Counted from the first letter of the stretch, positions 28,290-37,648 are shown. The stretch is 64,000 nt of DNA from Salipiger bermudensis (GCF_020171625.1 NZ_JAIUZY010000006.1:247120-311119), one strand, 5' to 3'. Made by a program: numbers and translations. The notes: generated by a model from the sequence alone, not told the origin.

Positions 28290-30179
28290 TCAGGTCTGCG
28301 GGATGCCCTTGCTCGGCCCGAGCCGCTTTTGCGCCGCGATGCGGAACGGCGCGTTTGGACCGCCAAAGCCGGTGTAACCCGGCCCGCGCTGCACGATCTC
28401 GAAAAACATGCCACTGGCGAAGGCGCGCGAGTAGAGCTGGAAGAACTCCGCCTCGCCTTCGCGGTCGTAAAGGATGTTGGCCGCGCGCAGACGCTCGAGC
28501 AGGCCCTCGGGCATGTCGAACCGCGCGGCAAGGTCGTCGTAGTAGTTGGCCGGGATCGGCAGCGCCTCGAACCCCCTTTGCGCCATCTGCTCGGCGGTGG
28601 CGAAGATGTCGTCGCTTGCCAGCGCGATGTGCTGCACCGACGCCCCAAAGGTCGAGGCGAGGAACCGCCCCGCCAGCGTCCGGTGGGTCTCGGCGCCGTT
28701 CAGCGTGATCTTGAACCGCCCGTCCCGGCTCTCGACCACCTGGCTGCGCACCAGCCCGTCCGGGTCGATGACATCAACCATCGGGGACTTCTGCATGTCG
28801 AAGAGCGTGGTGTAGAACAGCGTCCAGCTCAGCATGTCCTCGTAGGACATGGTCTGCGCCAGGTGATCGATATGGAGGATGCCGGCCCCATCGGAGGGGG
28901 CGGTGTCGGTCCGGGCGAACTCGACATCCCAAACGCTGTCGAGCCCGCTGCCCGCGTCGATGAAATGCAGCACCGAGCCACCGAGGCCGCGGATCGCCGG
29001 GATCGCCAGTTCGCCCGGCCCGGTTGGCTGGGAAAAGGGCGTGGAGCCGAGCGCCTTGGCGCGGGTCACCGTATCGGCGGCCGACGAGACCTGAAGGCCG
29101 ATGTCGCAGACCGACAGGCCGCGGGCGTTCCAGACATGGCTGGCATGGCCCTCGGTCTCGCAGTTGATGACGATGCGCACGTCGCCCTGCTGCCACAGCG
29201 CCACCTGCTTGTTGCGGTGCGTCGCGACCTTGGTGAAGCCCAACGTGCGCAGGAGCTGCGACAGGGTTTCGACCTCGGCGTCGCGGGCGGTGAACTCGAT
29301 GAAGCTGACATCCTCGGCCCGGACCCGCGGCGGAAGCGCGGGCATATCGACCTTGCTCTCGGGCTCGGCGCGGCGCACGTCGTCCATCAGCGCCACCAGG
29401 GAGCGGTAGCCGTCCTGCGCGGTGTCCTTGGCGTTGGAGCCGCGGAACTGGTCGTTGAATATCTCGAGGCTGATCGGGCCGGCATAGCCCGCCGCCATCA
29501 CCGCCTGCATGAAGCGGCGCACCTCGAGATCGCCCTCCCCCGGCATGTTGCGGAAGTGGCGCGACCAGTAGAGCAGGTCCATCTCGATTGCGGGCGCGTC
29601 GGCGAGCTGCACGAAGAAGATCTTGTCGCCGGGGATGGCGCGGATCGACTCCGGGTCGATCTTGCGCCCCAGCGTATGGAAGCTGTCGAGGATCAGCCCG
29701 ACATGGTCATGATCGGCGCGGCGCACGATCTCCCACGCGTCGCGGTGATCGTTGATATGCCGCCCCCAGGCCAGCGCCTCGTAGCCCACCCGCAGGCCGC
29801 GTTCGGCGGCGATCTCGCCCAGTTCGGCGAGGTCATCGGCGGCCCGCTGGATGCCGCCAAGCGCGCGCGGATGCACAGAGGAGCAGATCAGGATCAGGTC
29901 GGTGCCAAGCTCCTGCATCACGTCGAACTTGCGCTTGGCCCGGTCGAACGCCTTGGCGCGCAGCGGCTCGGGCAGGCACTCGAAGTCGCGGAAGGGCTGG
30001 AACAGGGTGATCTCCAGCCCCTTGTCGCGGATCATCCGCCCGACCTCGCGCGCGCCGCCGTCATGGGCAATGAAATCCTGCTCGAAGATCTCGACCCCGT
30101 CGAACCCGGCGGCGGCGATGGCGTCGAGCTTCTCGGGCAGCGCGCCCGAGATCGAAACGGTGGCGATCGAGGTCTTCAT
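28290..30179 (-). CDS. quiC: 3-Dehydroshikimate dehydratase, QuiC-type fusion
   Basis: A 629-residue bipartite protein. Residues about 1-275 form a sugar-phosphate isomerase/AP endonuclease-like barrel (FDGVEIFEQDF, GLRVGYEALAWGRHINDH, VGLILDSFHTL, GPISLEIFND); residues about 290-629 are related to 4-hydroxyphenylpyruvate dioxygenase (ILHIDHLAQTM, VQHIALASDDIFATAE, FFEIVQRGPGYTGFG). This is the QuiC1-type 3-dehydroshikimate dehydratase that yields protocatechuate in quinate/shikimate catabolism. The ATG at 30179 has GGGAG 8 bases upstream; a TTG 15 bases earlier does not. It is the last gene of the aroE-dctPQM operon. Confidence 0.9.
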   Translation of the reverse strand: MKTSIATVSISGALPEKLDAIAAAGFDGVEIFEQDFIAHDGGAREVGRMIRDKGLEITLFQPFRDFECLPEPLRAKAFDRAKRKFDVMQELGTDLILICSSVHPRALGGIQRAADDLAELGEIAAERGLRVGYEALAWGRHINDHRDAWEIVRRADHDHVGLILDSFHTLGRKIDPESIRAIPGDKIFFVQLADAPAIEMDLLYWSRHFRNMPGEGDLEVRRFMQAVMAAGYAGPISLEIFNDQFRGSNAKDTAQDGYRSLVALMDDVRRAEPESKVDMPALPPRVRAEDVSFIEFTARDAEVETLSQLLRTLGFTKVATHRNKQVALWQQGDVRIVINCETEGHASHVWNARGLSVCDIGLQVSSAADTVTRAKALGSTPFSQPTGPGELAIPAIRGLGGSVLHFIDAGSGLDSVWDVEFARTDTAPSDGAGILHIDHLAQTMSYEDMLSWTLFYTTLFDMQKSPMVDVIDPDGLVRSQVVESRDGRFKITLNGAETHRTLAGRFLASTFGASVQHIALASDDIFATAEQMAQRGFEALPIPANYYDDLAARFDMPEGLLERLRAANILYDREGEAEFFQLYSRAFASGMFFEIVQRGPGYTGFGGPNAPFRIAAQKRLGPSKGIPQT

Positions 30180-30204
30180 TGCGAGGTCTCCCAAGGGGTG
30201 CGGA

Positions 30205-31479
30205 TCAGAAGCCGAGCAGGGTCGGCAGCCACGTGACGGTCTGCGGGACGAAGGTGAGGATGATCAGCACCAGCACTTCGACGAGGAAGAAGGGCATGAT
30301 CGAGCGGATCAGCCGTGCCATCCCGACATTGGCCACGCCCTCGGCCACGAACAGGCAGAGGCCGAGCGGCGGGGTGATCAGTCCGATCATCAGGTTGAAG
30401 ATCACGAGGATGCCGAAATGGGTCGGGTCGACCCCCATGCTGACCGCGATCGGGTGCAGGATCGGCACCAGCACCAGCATCGCAGCGATGCCTTCGAGGA
30501 ACAGTCCCACGAAGAGGAACAGGATGATGACGGCGATCAGGAAGGCGGTCTTGCTGTCGACATTGCCCAGCACCCAGTCGGTGAGCATGTTGGGGATGCG
30601 GTTGTAGGTCAGCAGCCAGTTCGCCGCCGCCACCGCCGCGATGATGATCAGGATCACCGCGCTGTCGCGCATCGCGCCCGAGAAGATCCGCGGCAGGGCC
30701 GAGAGCCTGATCTTGCGGTAGACAAACAGCCCAAGGATCAGCGCGTACCCCACGGCAAAGCTTGCGGCTTCGGTCGGCGTCACGACCCCGGCGAGGATCG
30801 AGCCCACGACAAGCACCGGCATCAGCAGCGGCAGGACGCCTTGCAGCAGGGCCTGTCCGTTCGAGGGCCCGTCGAGGTCTCCGGACTGGTCGCCGTGGTC
30901 GACCTTGACGGTCAGCATGACGTAGGCCGACAGGAACACCGCCAGCAGCAGCCCGGGGATCACCCCGCCGAGGAACAGCGCCGGCACCGACACGCCCGAG
31001 ACGATCAGCGCGTAGATGATCACCGGGATCGAGGGCGGAATGATCGGGCCGATCACCGACGAGGCGGCGGTCAGGGCGGCGGCGAAGCTGCGGTCATAGC
31101 CGTGTTTCTCCATCTCGGGGATGAAGACGCGGCCGATGGCCGAGGTGTCGGCGACCGCCGAACCCGAGAGGCCGGCGAAGATCACCGAGGCCCAGATGTT
31201 GACCAGCGCGAGACCCGCGCGCAGGCGGCCCACCAGCACGTTGGCGAACGCGATGATGCGGCCGGTGATGCCGCTTTCGTTCATCAGTTCGCCGGCCAGC
31301 ACGAACAGCGGGATGGCCAGCAGCGGGAAGGAGTTCAGGCCCTTGAAGATCTCGGTCGGCACGATGCGCAGGGTGTAGGGCGCGTCGCCCGTGGCCATGA
31401 AATAGAGCAGTGCGGCGATGATCGCGATGGCGATGGGCGCCCCGGCCAGAAGGCCGACAATGAGAATGGCGTAGACCAT
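30205..31479 (-). CDS. dctM: TRAP transporter large permease (DctM)
   Basis: A 424-residue integral membrane protein with about 12 helices of the DctM family, the ion-coupled transport subunit. Seen: PLFVLAGELMNESGITGRII, FAGLSGSAVADTSAIGRVFIPEME, GPIIPPSIPVIIYALI, and near the end LMIGLITPPLGLCLFV. It starts three bases after the dctQ stop with a strong GGAGGAGG site. With quiC and the AroE-like gene in the same operon, quinate, shikimate or dehydroshikimate is the likely cargo (inference). Confidence 0.92.
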   Translation of the reverse strand: MVYAILIVGLLAGAPIAIAIIAALLYFMATGDAPYTLRIVPTEIFKGLNSFPLLAIPLFVLAGELMNESGITGRIIAFANVLVGRLRAGLALVNIWASVIFAGLSGSAVADTSAIGRVFIPEMEKHGYDRSFAAALTAASSVIGPIIPPSIPVIIYALIVSGVSVPALFLGGVIPGLLLAVFLSAYVMLTVKVDHGDQSGDLDGPSNGQALLQGVLPLLMPVLVVGSILAGVVTPTEAASFAVGYALILGLFVYRKIRLSALPRIFSGAMRDSAVILIIIAAVAAANWLLTYNRIPNMLTDWVLGNVDSKTAFLIAVIILFLFVGLFLEGIAAMLVLVPILHPIAVSMGVDPTHFGILVIFNLMIGLITPPLGLCLFVAEGVANVGMARLIRSIMPFFLVEVLVLIILTFVPQTVTWLPTLLGF

Positions 31480-31482
31480 GGC

Positions 31483-32013
31483 TCAGACCTCCTCCGGTCT
31501 CTGGGTGAGGCGCTCGGCCAGCTTCAGGACGCCGGCGACCGCGAGCAGCGCACCGCCGAAGGCGATGGCGTATTGATAGGGGCCGACCTTGCCGATCCAG
31601 ACCAGCCACTCGAGGCCGGTCGCGCTGGCGAGCCAGTCGGCGGTGCTCTTGAGGCCCGAGCTGTCGACATTGCCGCGGCGCAGCGCAAAGACATGCCCGG
31701 CATAGGCCAGCGTCAGACCCGAGACGATGGTGACGACGTCGGCGATCATGAACAGCACGTGGCGCACGCGGCGCGGCAGGGTGTCGGTGACCACGGTGAA
31801 GCGGATGTGCTGATCGGCAAGATAGGCCGCCGCCAGCCCGAACATGACGCCGTAGATCGTCAGGTAGATCGGCAGTTCCTCGCCCCACGGAACCGAGCGG
31901 CCCATGGTGTAGCGCCGCAGCGAATTGGCGAAGATAATCAGGAAGACGAGCGCCATGGACAGACCGGCTCCGAAGCCGAACAGCCGTTTCGCGGCGCGGG
32001 TAAGAGCGGTCAT
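31483..32013 (-). CDS. dctQ: TRAP transporter small permease (DctQ)
   Basis: A 176-residue protein with four predicted helices, the small membrane subunit that partners DctM. Seen: LFGFGAGLSMALVFLIIFAN, SLRRYTMGRSVPWGEELPIY (the conserved WxEE region of DctQ), and a positively charged central loop. A GGAGGAG site precedes the ATG at 32013, which excludes the 44-codon upstream extension of the frame. It lies between dctP, across a hairpin-containing gap, and dctM. Confidence 0.9.
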   Translation of the reverse strand: MTALTRAAKRLFGFGAGLSMALVFLIIFANSLRRYTMGRSVPWGEELPIYLTIYGVMFGLAAAYLADQHIRFTVVTDTLPRRVRHVLFMIADVVTIVSGLTLAYAGHVFALRRGNVDSSGLKSTADWLASATGLEWLVWIGKVGPYQYAIAFGGALLAVAGVLKLAERLTQRPEEV

Positions 32014-32054
32014 GTCGACTCCTCCGGAATTGAACAGGCGGGCGAAATTGGACA

Positions 32055-32082
32055 GGCGGGGCCGCCTCGCAGCGGCCCCGCC
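32055..32082 (-). other. Intra-operonic GC hairpin, dctP-dctQ gap
   Basis: A perfect 11-bp stem (GGCGGGGCCGC/GCGGCCCCGCC, six-base loop) occupies the gap after dctP. No T-tract. This position commonly protects the abundant binding-protein message from decay (known for other transport operons; inference here). Confidence 0.5.
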
Positions 32083-32099
32083 CCCGGCACGTGCCCCCC

Positions 32100-33110
32100 T
32101 TACTGGGTGGCGTCGCTCACGGCGGTTTGCAGGCGGTCGATCCACTCGGCATCATCGCCGAGCTCGCCGCGCAGGTACTCGATCACGGCGGGCTGCGCCT
32201 TTTCCGCGAAGGCGGCGATCTCGTCAGAGGTCGGAGCGTAGACTTCCATGCCCTCCTCCTGCACCTTGCCGACGCCTTCGGCGGTGTTCCACTGCTGGAT
32301 CGCGCGGCCCATGTTGCCGGCGACGCGGGCGGCGCGCGCGACCACTTCCTGCTGCGCCGGCTCGAGCATGTCGTAGAACTCGTCCGAGATCAGGATGAAG
32401 TCGGCGGCGTAGACATGGCCGTCGAGGGTCATGTATTTCTGCAGCTTGTGCAGGCCGTTGTTGTAGATCACGCCGACCGGGTTCTCCTGCCCGTCGACCA
32501 CGCCGGTCGAGAGCGCGTTCGGCAGCTCGGTCCAGGCGATCGGGGTCGGCTCACCGCCAAGGCCCTTGACCATCTCGACATAGAGCGGAATCGGCTGCAC
32601 CCGGAACTTCAGGCCTTCCATGTGCTCGGGCTTGGTGATCGGACGCACGCCGTTGGTGAAGTTGCGGAAGCCGGTTTCGCCATAGGCCAGCGTGCGCAGG
32701 CCGGTCTGCTCAAGGCAGTGCTCGGCGAGCGCGTCGCCGAACTCACCGTCGAGCACATCCCACGCCACCGTGGCCGAGGAGAAGGTGTAGGGGATGTCGA
32801 GCACGGAGGCCGCCGGGCAGACCTTGGACATCGCGCCCGAGACCAGCACCACCTGCGTGAGGTTGTCCTGCGCCTGCGCGACCAGCTCGTCCTCGTTGCC
32901 GAGCGCGCCGGCCGGGAAGACCTCGACGGTCATGTCCGACTGGCCTTCGACGATGTTCTTGAAGATCTGCGCCGCGGCGCCTTTCTTGGAGCCGGTCCAC
33001 TCGTCGGGGTCCACGTGCGCGACGCGGATGGTCTGGGCCGTGGCCGAGGTTGCTGCGAGGCTGCCGCAGAGCGCGGTGACGGCCAGCAGAGATTTGGTGA
33101 TGGAACGCAT
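32100..33110 (-). CDS. dctP: TRAP transporter solute-binding protein (DctP)
   Basis: A 336-residue periplasmic binding protein with a signal peptide (about 1-25, MRSITKSLLAVTALCGSLAA, then TSATA). Seen: IRVAHVDPDEW, VEVFPAGALGNEDELVAQAQ, the ligand-carboxylate arginine region GLKFRVQPIPLYVEMVKGLG, and PTPIAWTELPNALSTGVVDGQENP, all hallmarks of the DctP family. It is the highest-expressed component in such systems. The ATG follows AAAGGGAGG; the frame is open upstream, but the signal peptide fixes the start. Confidence 0.92.
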   Translation of the reverse strand: MRSITKSLLAVTALCGSLAATSATAQTIRVAHVDPDEWTGSKKGAAAQIFKNIVEGQSDMTVEVFPAGALGNEDELVAQAQDNLTQVVLVSGAMSKVCPAASVLDIPYTFSSATVAWDVLDGEFGDALAEHCLEQTGLRTLAYGETGFRNFTNGVRPITKPEHMEGLKFRVQPIPLYVEMVKGLGGEPTPIAWTELPNALSTGVVDGQENPVGVIYNNGLHKLQKYMTLDGHVYAADFILISDEFYDMLEPAQQEVVARAARVAGNMGRAIQQWNTAEGVGKVQEEGMEVYAPTSDEIAAFAEKAQPAVIEYLRGELGDDAEWIDRLQTAVSDATQ

Positions 33111-33127
33111 GTTGTCCTCCCTTTGCG

Positions 33128-34033
33128 TTAGACGTTGCCCGCGGCTGCAGGCGCGGGCGGGGCCTTGTCGAAGGCCTCGAAGGTGGCCTTCATCCGGTTC
33201 GGGTCGGCGGGCCGGCCCGTGAAAAGCTCGAAGGCGCGCACCGCCTGAAACACCGCCATGCCCGAGCCGGGCAGCACGCGGCAGCCCTTGGCGCGCGCGG
33301 TCGCGATAAGCTGGGTCTCGAGCGGGAAATAGACGATGTCGGCGACCCAGAGATCGCCGGCGATGAGGTCCGCGTCGATCGCCATGCCGGGCAGCTTCGC
33401 CATGCCCATGGGCGTGGCGTTGACGACGCCGGTGGGACGATCCTCCGCGAAGAGTGCGGTGAGGTCGGACACCGCCTGCGTCTCGGTGCCGGGCCGGTTG
33501 GCTGCGACGAGCGCTGCCAGCCCCTCTGCGCGGGCCGGGTCGGTGTCGAAGATCGACAGCCTCGCGACGCCGCAATCGGCCAGCGCGTGGGCCACGGCAA
33601 CGCCGGCGCCGCCCGCCCCGAGCAGGACCGCGTGGCGGGTGTCGGCGCCGGCAAGGCCGCGGCGGAAACTCTCGGCAAAACCCCAGAGGTCGGTGTTGTG
33701 CCCGATCCGCTTGCCGTTCTTCAGCACCACGGTGTTGACCGCGCCCACGGCGCGCGCGTTCTCGCTGAGCTCGTCGAGCAGCGAGATCACCTCGATCTTG
33801 AACGGGTAGGTGATGTTGAGCCCGTCAAAGCCCGCAGCCTCGGCGCCTGTCACCATGTCGGCGAGGGTCAGCGCGGCGCGCTCGGGCGCATCCATGTCGA
33901 GCTTTCGGTAGACCGTGAACATCCCCTGCGCCTGCGCTTCGCGCATCTGCATGAGGGGAGTGCGTGACAGCGTGATGCCGCGCCCGATCAGGCCGGCAAG
34001 CAGAGCGTCTTCGGATGTGGTGATGGTCTCCAA
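33128..34033 (-). CDS. Shikimate/quinate dehydrogenase-like protein (AroE family)
   Basis: A 301-residue AroE-family oxidoreductase. Seen: GLIGRGITLSRTPLMQMRE (substrate serine/threonine region), GLNITYPFKIEVISLLDEL with the catalytic lysine, NTDLWGFAESFRRG with the catalytic aspartate, the nucleotide motif LLGAGGAGVAVAHAL, and NATPMGMA. Being first in the dctPQM-quiC operon, it likely acts catabolically on quinate or shikimate. The best start is a TTG at 34033, preceded by GGGGAGGGG; no ATG occurs before the conserved N-terminal strand. Confidence 0.87.
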   Translation of the reverse strand: METITTSEDALLAGLIGRGITLSRTPLMQMREAQAQGMFTVYRKLDMDAPERAALTLADMVTGAEAAGFDGLNITYPFKIEVISLLDELSENARAVGAVNTVVLKNGKRIGHNTDLWGFAESFRRGLAGADTRHAVLLGAGGAGVAVAHALADCGVARLSIFDTDPARAEGLAALVAANRPGTETQAVSDLTALFAEDRPTGVVNATPMGMAKLPGMAIDADLIAGDLWVADIVYFPLETQLIATARAKGCRVLPGSGMAVFQAVRAFELFTGRPADPNRMKATFEAFDKAPPAPAAAGNV

Positions 34034-34078
34034 ACCGTCCCCTCCCCTGGCGGTGTGTCGTTCTGTCGCCGACAATGG

Positions 34079-34122
34079 ACCGCGCGGTTAATTTCGTCAA
34101 GACAATTGAACCGACGGGTTAA
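34079..34122. promoter_or_regulatory. Operator pair between aroE-like gene and tetR
   Basis: ACCGCGCGGTTAA (from 34079) and TTGAACCGACGGGTTAA (34106-34122) share an AACCG...CGGTTAA-like dyad and lie 18 bases apart in the 129-base divergent spacer. They are candidate sites for the adjacent TetR-type repressor. Confidence 0.45.
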
Positions 34123-34162
34123 AAAGGTAGAATGACAAAGGAGAGGGAGGCAGGGGTATCCG

Positions 34163-34828
34163 ATGGAAAAAGAAACAAAATCACGCCGATGGAAGCAGAA
34201 TCCCGAGGCGGTGAAGTCGGATATCCTGCGCGTCGCGCGGTCGGAATTTGCCCGCAACGGGCTCTCGGGGACGAGAATCGAAGACATCGCGGCCGGCACC
34301 AAGACCTCGAAGCGGATGATCTTCTACTATTTCGGCGACAAGGAATCGCTCTACGAAGCGGTGCTCGAGGATTGCTATTCGGAGGTGCGGGCCGGTGAGG
34401 CCGAGCTTGATCTCGAGGGCCTCGATCCGGTGCAGGCCCTTCGACGGCTGATCGAATTCACCTTCGACCACCACCGCCGCAACCCGGATTTCATCCGTCT
34501 GGTGATGATCGAGAACATCCACGAGGCGCGCCACATGGAGCGGATGCAGCGCTTGCAGGAGCAAAATCTCGGCGCCATCGGCGTGATCGAGGGGATCTGC
34601 AAGTCAGGCCGCGCCGCCGGGCTGTTTCGCGATGATGTCGCCCCGGTGGCGCTGCACTGGCAGATTTCGGCCCTGAGCTTTTTCAACGTGGCCAACCGGG
34701 CGACCTTCTCGGCGAATTTTGGGGACGCGCTGTTCGACGAGGCGGGCCAGGCCCTGCTGCGCCGCAACGCCGTGCGCAGCATCCTCTGCTCGGTCCTCGC
34801 GCGCCCGGAGACTGTGGACCTGCGCTGA
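34163..34828 (+). CDS. TetR/AcrR-family regulator
   Basis: A 221-residue TetR-type repressor. N-terminal helix-turn-helix about residues 18-65 (ILRVARSEFARNGLSGTRIE, DIAAGTKTSKRMIFYYFGDK), then an all-helical ligand domain (about 85-210) with PDFIRLVMIENIHEARHM. The charged tail MEKETKSRRWKQNPEAVK precedes the HTH. It is divergent from the quinate-type operon, and a dyad pair lies between them, so it probably represses that operon and itself, released by a pathway intermediate (inference). A purine-rich GGAGAGGGAGG precedes the ATG. Confidence 0.88.
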   Translation: MEKETKSRRWKQNPEAVKSDILRVARSEFARNGLSGTRIEDIAAGTKTSKRMIFYYFGDKESLYEAVLEDCYSEVRAGEAELDLEGLDPVQALRRLIEFTFDHHRRNPDFIRLVMIENIHEARHMERMQRLQEQNLGAIGVIEGICKSGRAAGLFRDDVAPVALHWQISALSFFNVANRATFSANFGDALFDEAGQALLRRNAVRSILCSVLARPETVDLR

Positions 34829-34931
34829 CGCGCCCGGCGGGTCGCGCAGGCGCCCCTGCGCGGCAGGCCGGTCAGGCGTGGGCCGTCCGGGCGCCCTGCG
34901 GTGACGGCGAGGGCATCCGGGCGCCAGCCCC

Positions 34932-36206
34932 TCAGTCGGCTTCGGTCGCCAGCGACCGTTCCGCGCCGCTCACAACGTCGGGCAGCGCCGAAAGCAGCCG
35001 CTCAAGCTCGGCCAGGGTGTTGTAATGCACCATCGAGACCCGCACGACACCAGCATCGTGGTCTTCCCCGAGGTATTCGACCAACCGGCGCGAATGGAAA
35101 TCGCCGAAGCGTATGGCGACCTTGTGGGCGTCCATCCCGCGCGCGACATCGCCCGAGTTCACCCCGTCGAACCGGAAAGCGATCGTCGGAACGCGCAGGT
35201 TGCGGTCATTGCGCGCGTCGCCGATCACCCGGCAGTCGTTGCGCGCGCCCAGCCACTCCAGAAGGCGGTCAGTCAGAACCTTCTCCTGACGCGCGATGGC
35301 CGCGAACCCCGCCTCGAACAGCGCCCGCCCCTCCGCGTCCGAGCCGGCCTTGCGACCCAGCGTCTGGATATAGTCCACCACCGCCGTCACCGAGTAGGCC
35401 AGCTCGTAGTTCGGGTTGCCCGGCTCGAGCTTTCCGGGGACCTTATCCTTGCCGTAGAAATAGTGATAAAGGCCGTCGAGCTCGGCCAGCAGCTCGTATT
35501 TGCCGTACATGATCGCGGTGTGCGGGCCGTAGCACTTGTAGAGGCTGAAGATGTAGTAATCGACATTCCAGCCGGTCACGTCGATGGCGCGGTGCGGCGC
35601 GTAGGCGACGCCGTCGACACAGATCTTCGCACCGCGCGCATGAACGAAGTCCGCGATCTCGCCCACCGGGTTGATCGAGCCGAGAATGTTCGAGACGTGA
35701 TGCACGCAGACCAGCTTCGTGCGCGGCCCCATCAGCGGTGCGAGGTCCTCGAGGCGAAGCTGCATCGACGCGCGGTCGAGGGGCCAGACCTTGATCACCA
35801 CGCCGAACTCGCGCAGCCGCTCCCACGGGCCGATGTTGGACTCATGGTCGGCATGGGACACGATGATCTCGTCGCCGGGTTCGAACTGGCTGCGCATCGC
35901 CGCCGCGAGGGTCTGGATCAGCACGGTGGTCGAGGGGCCGAAGACGATCTCTTCGGGTCGGGCGGCGTTCACGAAGGTCTGGGCGGCGCGGCGCCCGTCC
36001 ATCAGTGCCTCCGCCGCGAGCTGAGAGATCTCGTAGCTGCCGCCGATCTGCACGTCGCGATGGGTAAGGAACTCGACGATCCGGTCCATGGCGGCCTGCA
36101 GCGTCTGCGAGCCGCCTGCGTTGTCGAAGAAGGCCCAGTCCTTGGCCAGCGCGGGAAACGCGCCGCGCACGAACTCCATGTCCAGTTGATCTGTGTGGTC
36201 TGACAT
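34932..36206 (-). CDS. Class V PLP enzyme, cysteine desulfurase-like without the active-site cysteine
   Basis: A 424-residue aminotransferase class V protein close to the SufS/VC1184-type group. Seen: FFDNAGGSQTLQAAM, VSHADHESNIGPWERL with the PLP-stacking histidine, CVDGVAYAPHRAID with D198, and the Schiff-base lysine K224 in FSLYKCYGPH. The loop that carries the persulfide cysteine in SufS reads IRFGDFHSRRLVEYLG (about 365-380), so no cysteine is available. A desulfurase role is therefore unlikely; a lyase, epimerase or transaminase on an imported amino acid is more plausible. It is the last gene after an amino-acid ABC importer. Confidence 0.82.
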   Translation of the reverse strand: MSDHTDQLDMEFVRGAFPALAKDWAFFDNAGGSQTLQAAMDRIVEFLTHRDVQIGGSYEISQLAAEALMDGRRAAQTFVNAARPEEIVFGPSTTVLIQTLAAAMRSQFEPGDEIIVSHADHESNIGPWERLREFGVVIKVWPLDRASMQLRLEDLAPLMGPRTKLVCVHHVSNILGSINPVGEIADFVHARGAKICVDGVAYAPHRAIDVTGWNVDYYIFSLYKCYGPHTAIMYGKYELLAELDGLYHYFYGKDKVPGKLEPGNPNYELAYSVTAVVDYIQTLGRKAGSDAEGRALFEAGFAAIARQEKVLTDRLLEWLGARNDCRVIGDARNDRNLRVPTIAFRFDGVNSGDVARGMDAHKVAIRFGDFHSRRLVEYLGEDHDAGVVRVSMVHYNTLAELERLLSALPDVVSGAERSLATEAD

Positions 36207-36239
36207 CGGCTGTCCCTGTTGTCTGTCTTGAAGGGGTGT

Positions 36240-36977
36240 TCAGTGGTCCAGCACGGCGTGCAGGAAATTGCGGGTGCGCGTCTCGCGCGGGGCCGAGAAG
36301 AACTCGGCGGGCGGGGCGGCCTCGATCACCTCTCCCCCGTCCATGAAGATCACGCGGTCGGCGACCTGTCGGGCAAAGCCCATCTCGTGGGTCACCACCA
36401 CCATGGTGACGCCGGTCTGCGCAAGGTCGCGCATCACGTCGAGCACCTCGCCCACCATCTCGGGATCGAGCGCCGAGGTGGGCTCGTCGAAGAGCAGCAC
36501 CTGCGGCTCCATCGCCAGCGCCCGGGCAATCGCCACGCGCTGCTGCTGGCCGCCGGAGAGGCCGCTGGGGTACTTATCGGCCTGCGTTTCCAGACCCACC
36601 CGCGCGAGCAACTGATCCGCCTGCGCGGCCGCTGCGGCCTTGGTCGTGCCCCGCACGCGGCGCGGCGCGAGCATGATGTTCTCGCGCACGGTGAGGTGCG
36701 GAAACAGGTTGAAGCTCTGGAACACCATGCCGACCTCGGCACGCACCTTCGCTAGGGTGGAGCCGGGCAGCACCGGCACACCATCGACATGGATGGCACT
36801 GTCGTTCGAGAAATCCTCGAGCCGGTTGATGCAGCGGATCAGCGTCGACTTCCCCGAGCCCGAGGGGCCGACCACGCAAACCACTTCGCCGCGCGCAATC
36901 TCGAGGTCGATGCCGCGCAGGGCATGATAGTGACCGTAGAACTTCTGCAGGTTCCGGATGCTGATATAGCCCGACAT
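36240..36977 (-). CDS. Polar amino-acid ABC transporter ATPase
   Basis: A 245-residue ATPase of the GlnQ/HisP family. Seen: Walker [10 protein letters not shown] (about residues 38-46), Q-loop [17 protein letters not shown], signature [15 protein letters not shown], Walker [15 protein letters not shown], and the H-loop [10 protein letters not shown]. It begins one base into the permease stop (TGATG), so the two are coupled. It energises the importer made with the permease and binding protein upstream and precedes the PLP-enzyme gene by 33 bases. Confidence 0.93.
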   Translation of the reverse strand: MSGYISIRNLQKFYGHYHALRGIDLEIARGEVVCVVGPSGSGKSTLIRCINRLEDFSNDSAIHVDGVPVLPGSTLAKVRAEVGMVFQSFNLFPHLTVRENIMLAPRRVRGTTKAAAAAQADQLLARVGLETQADKYPSGLSGGQQQRVAIARALAMEPQVLLFDEPTSALDPEMVGEVLDVMRDLAQTGVTMVVVTHEMGFARQVADRVIFMDGGEVIEAAPPAEFFSAPRETRTRNFLHAVLDH

Positions 36978-37648
36978 CACACTCTCCCCCGGCTGAGCCG
37001 CCGCTCCAGACGCGACACCAGCAGCACCAGCGGCAACAGGAAGGCGAGGTAGATCGCCGCCGCGCCGATCAGCGGGCTGGGGTTCGCCGCGAGCGCCTGC
37101 GCCTGCGTCGCCTGTTTCAGCAGGTCCGGCATCGCCACGACCGAGGCCAGCGCCGTGTCCTTCACGACGTTGATCGAATTGTTGGTCAGCGGCGGGATCA
37201 CCATGCGGATCGACTGCGGCAGGATCACGTCGATCATGGTTTGGCGATGACCGAGGCCCAGGGCCGCCGCAGCTTCGAACTGGCCCTTCGGGATCGCCTC
37301 GATCCCCGAGCGGAAGATCTCGGCCGTGTAAGCCCCTGAGACCATGGTCAGCGCGGTCATCGCGGATGCGAAGGGCGACAGCCGCACGCCCACGAAGGGC
37401 AGCGCGTAGTAGACGATGATGAGCAGAACCAGCAGCGGGATCGACCGGAAGACATCGATATAGATGCGCGTGAGGATCTGCACCGGGCGCGCCGAATAGA
37501 GCCGCATCATGCACAGCGCGAGGCCCAGCACCAGCCCGGCCAGAATGCTCGCGGCGCCCAGCTGAAGCGTGAGCCAGAGCCCCTTGAGAAGCATCGGAAA
37601 ACTTCGGGCCAGCACCTCGAGATTGAAGAAGGTTTCGAACAAGTCCAT
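36977..37648 (-). CDS. Polar amino-acid ABC transporter permease
   Basis: A 223-residue membrane protein of the HisM/GlnP family with about five helices. Seen: [58 protein letters not shown] (the conserved cytoplasmic EAA region follows as [16 protein letters not shown]), and [16 protein letters not shown]. Only one permease is encoded, so the channel is probably a homodimer. AGGGGA precedes the ATG. A hairpin lies between it and the binding-protein gene. Confidence 0.92.
   Translation of the reverse strand: MDLFETFFNLEVLARSFPMLLKGLWLTLQLGAASILAGLVLGLALCMMRLYSARPVQILTRIYIDVFRSIPLLVLLIIVYYALPFVGVRLSPFASAMTALTMVSGAYTAEIFRSGIEAIPKGQFEAAAALGLGHRQTMIDVILPQSIRMVIPPLTNNSINVVKDTALASVVAMPDLLKQATQAQALAANPSPLIGAAAIYLAFLLPLVLLVSRLERRLSRGRV

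Noticed and set aside
34932..36206. Annotation as cysteine desulfurase SufS/CsdA
   Set aside because: The persulfide cysteine loop lacks a cysteine, and no suf or isc partners are nearby.
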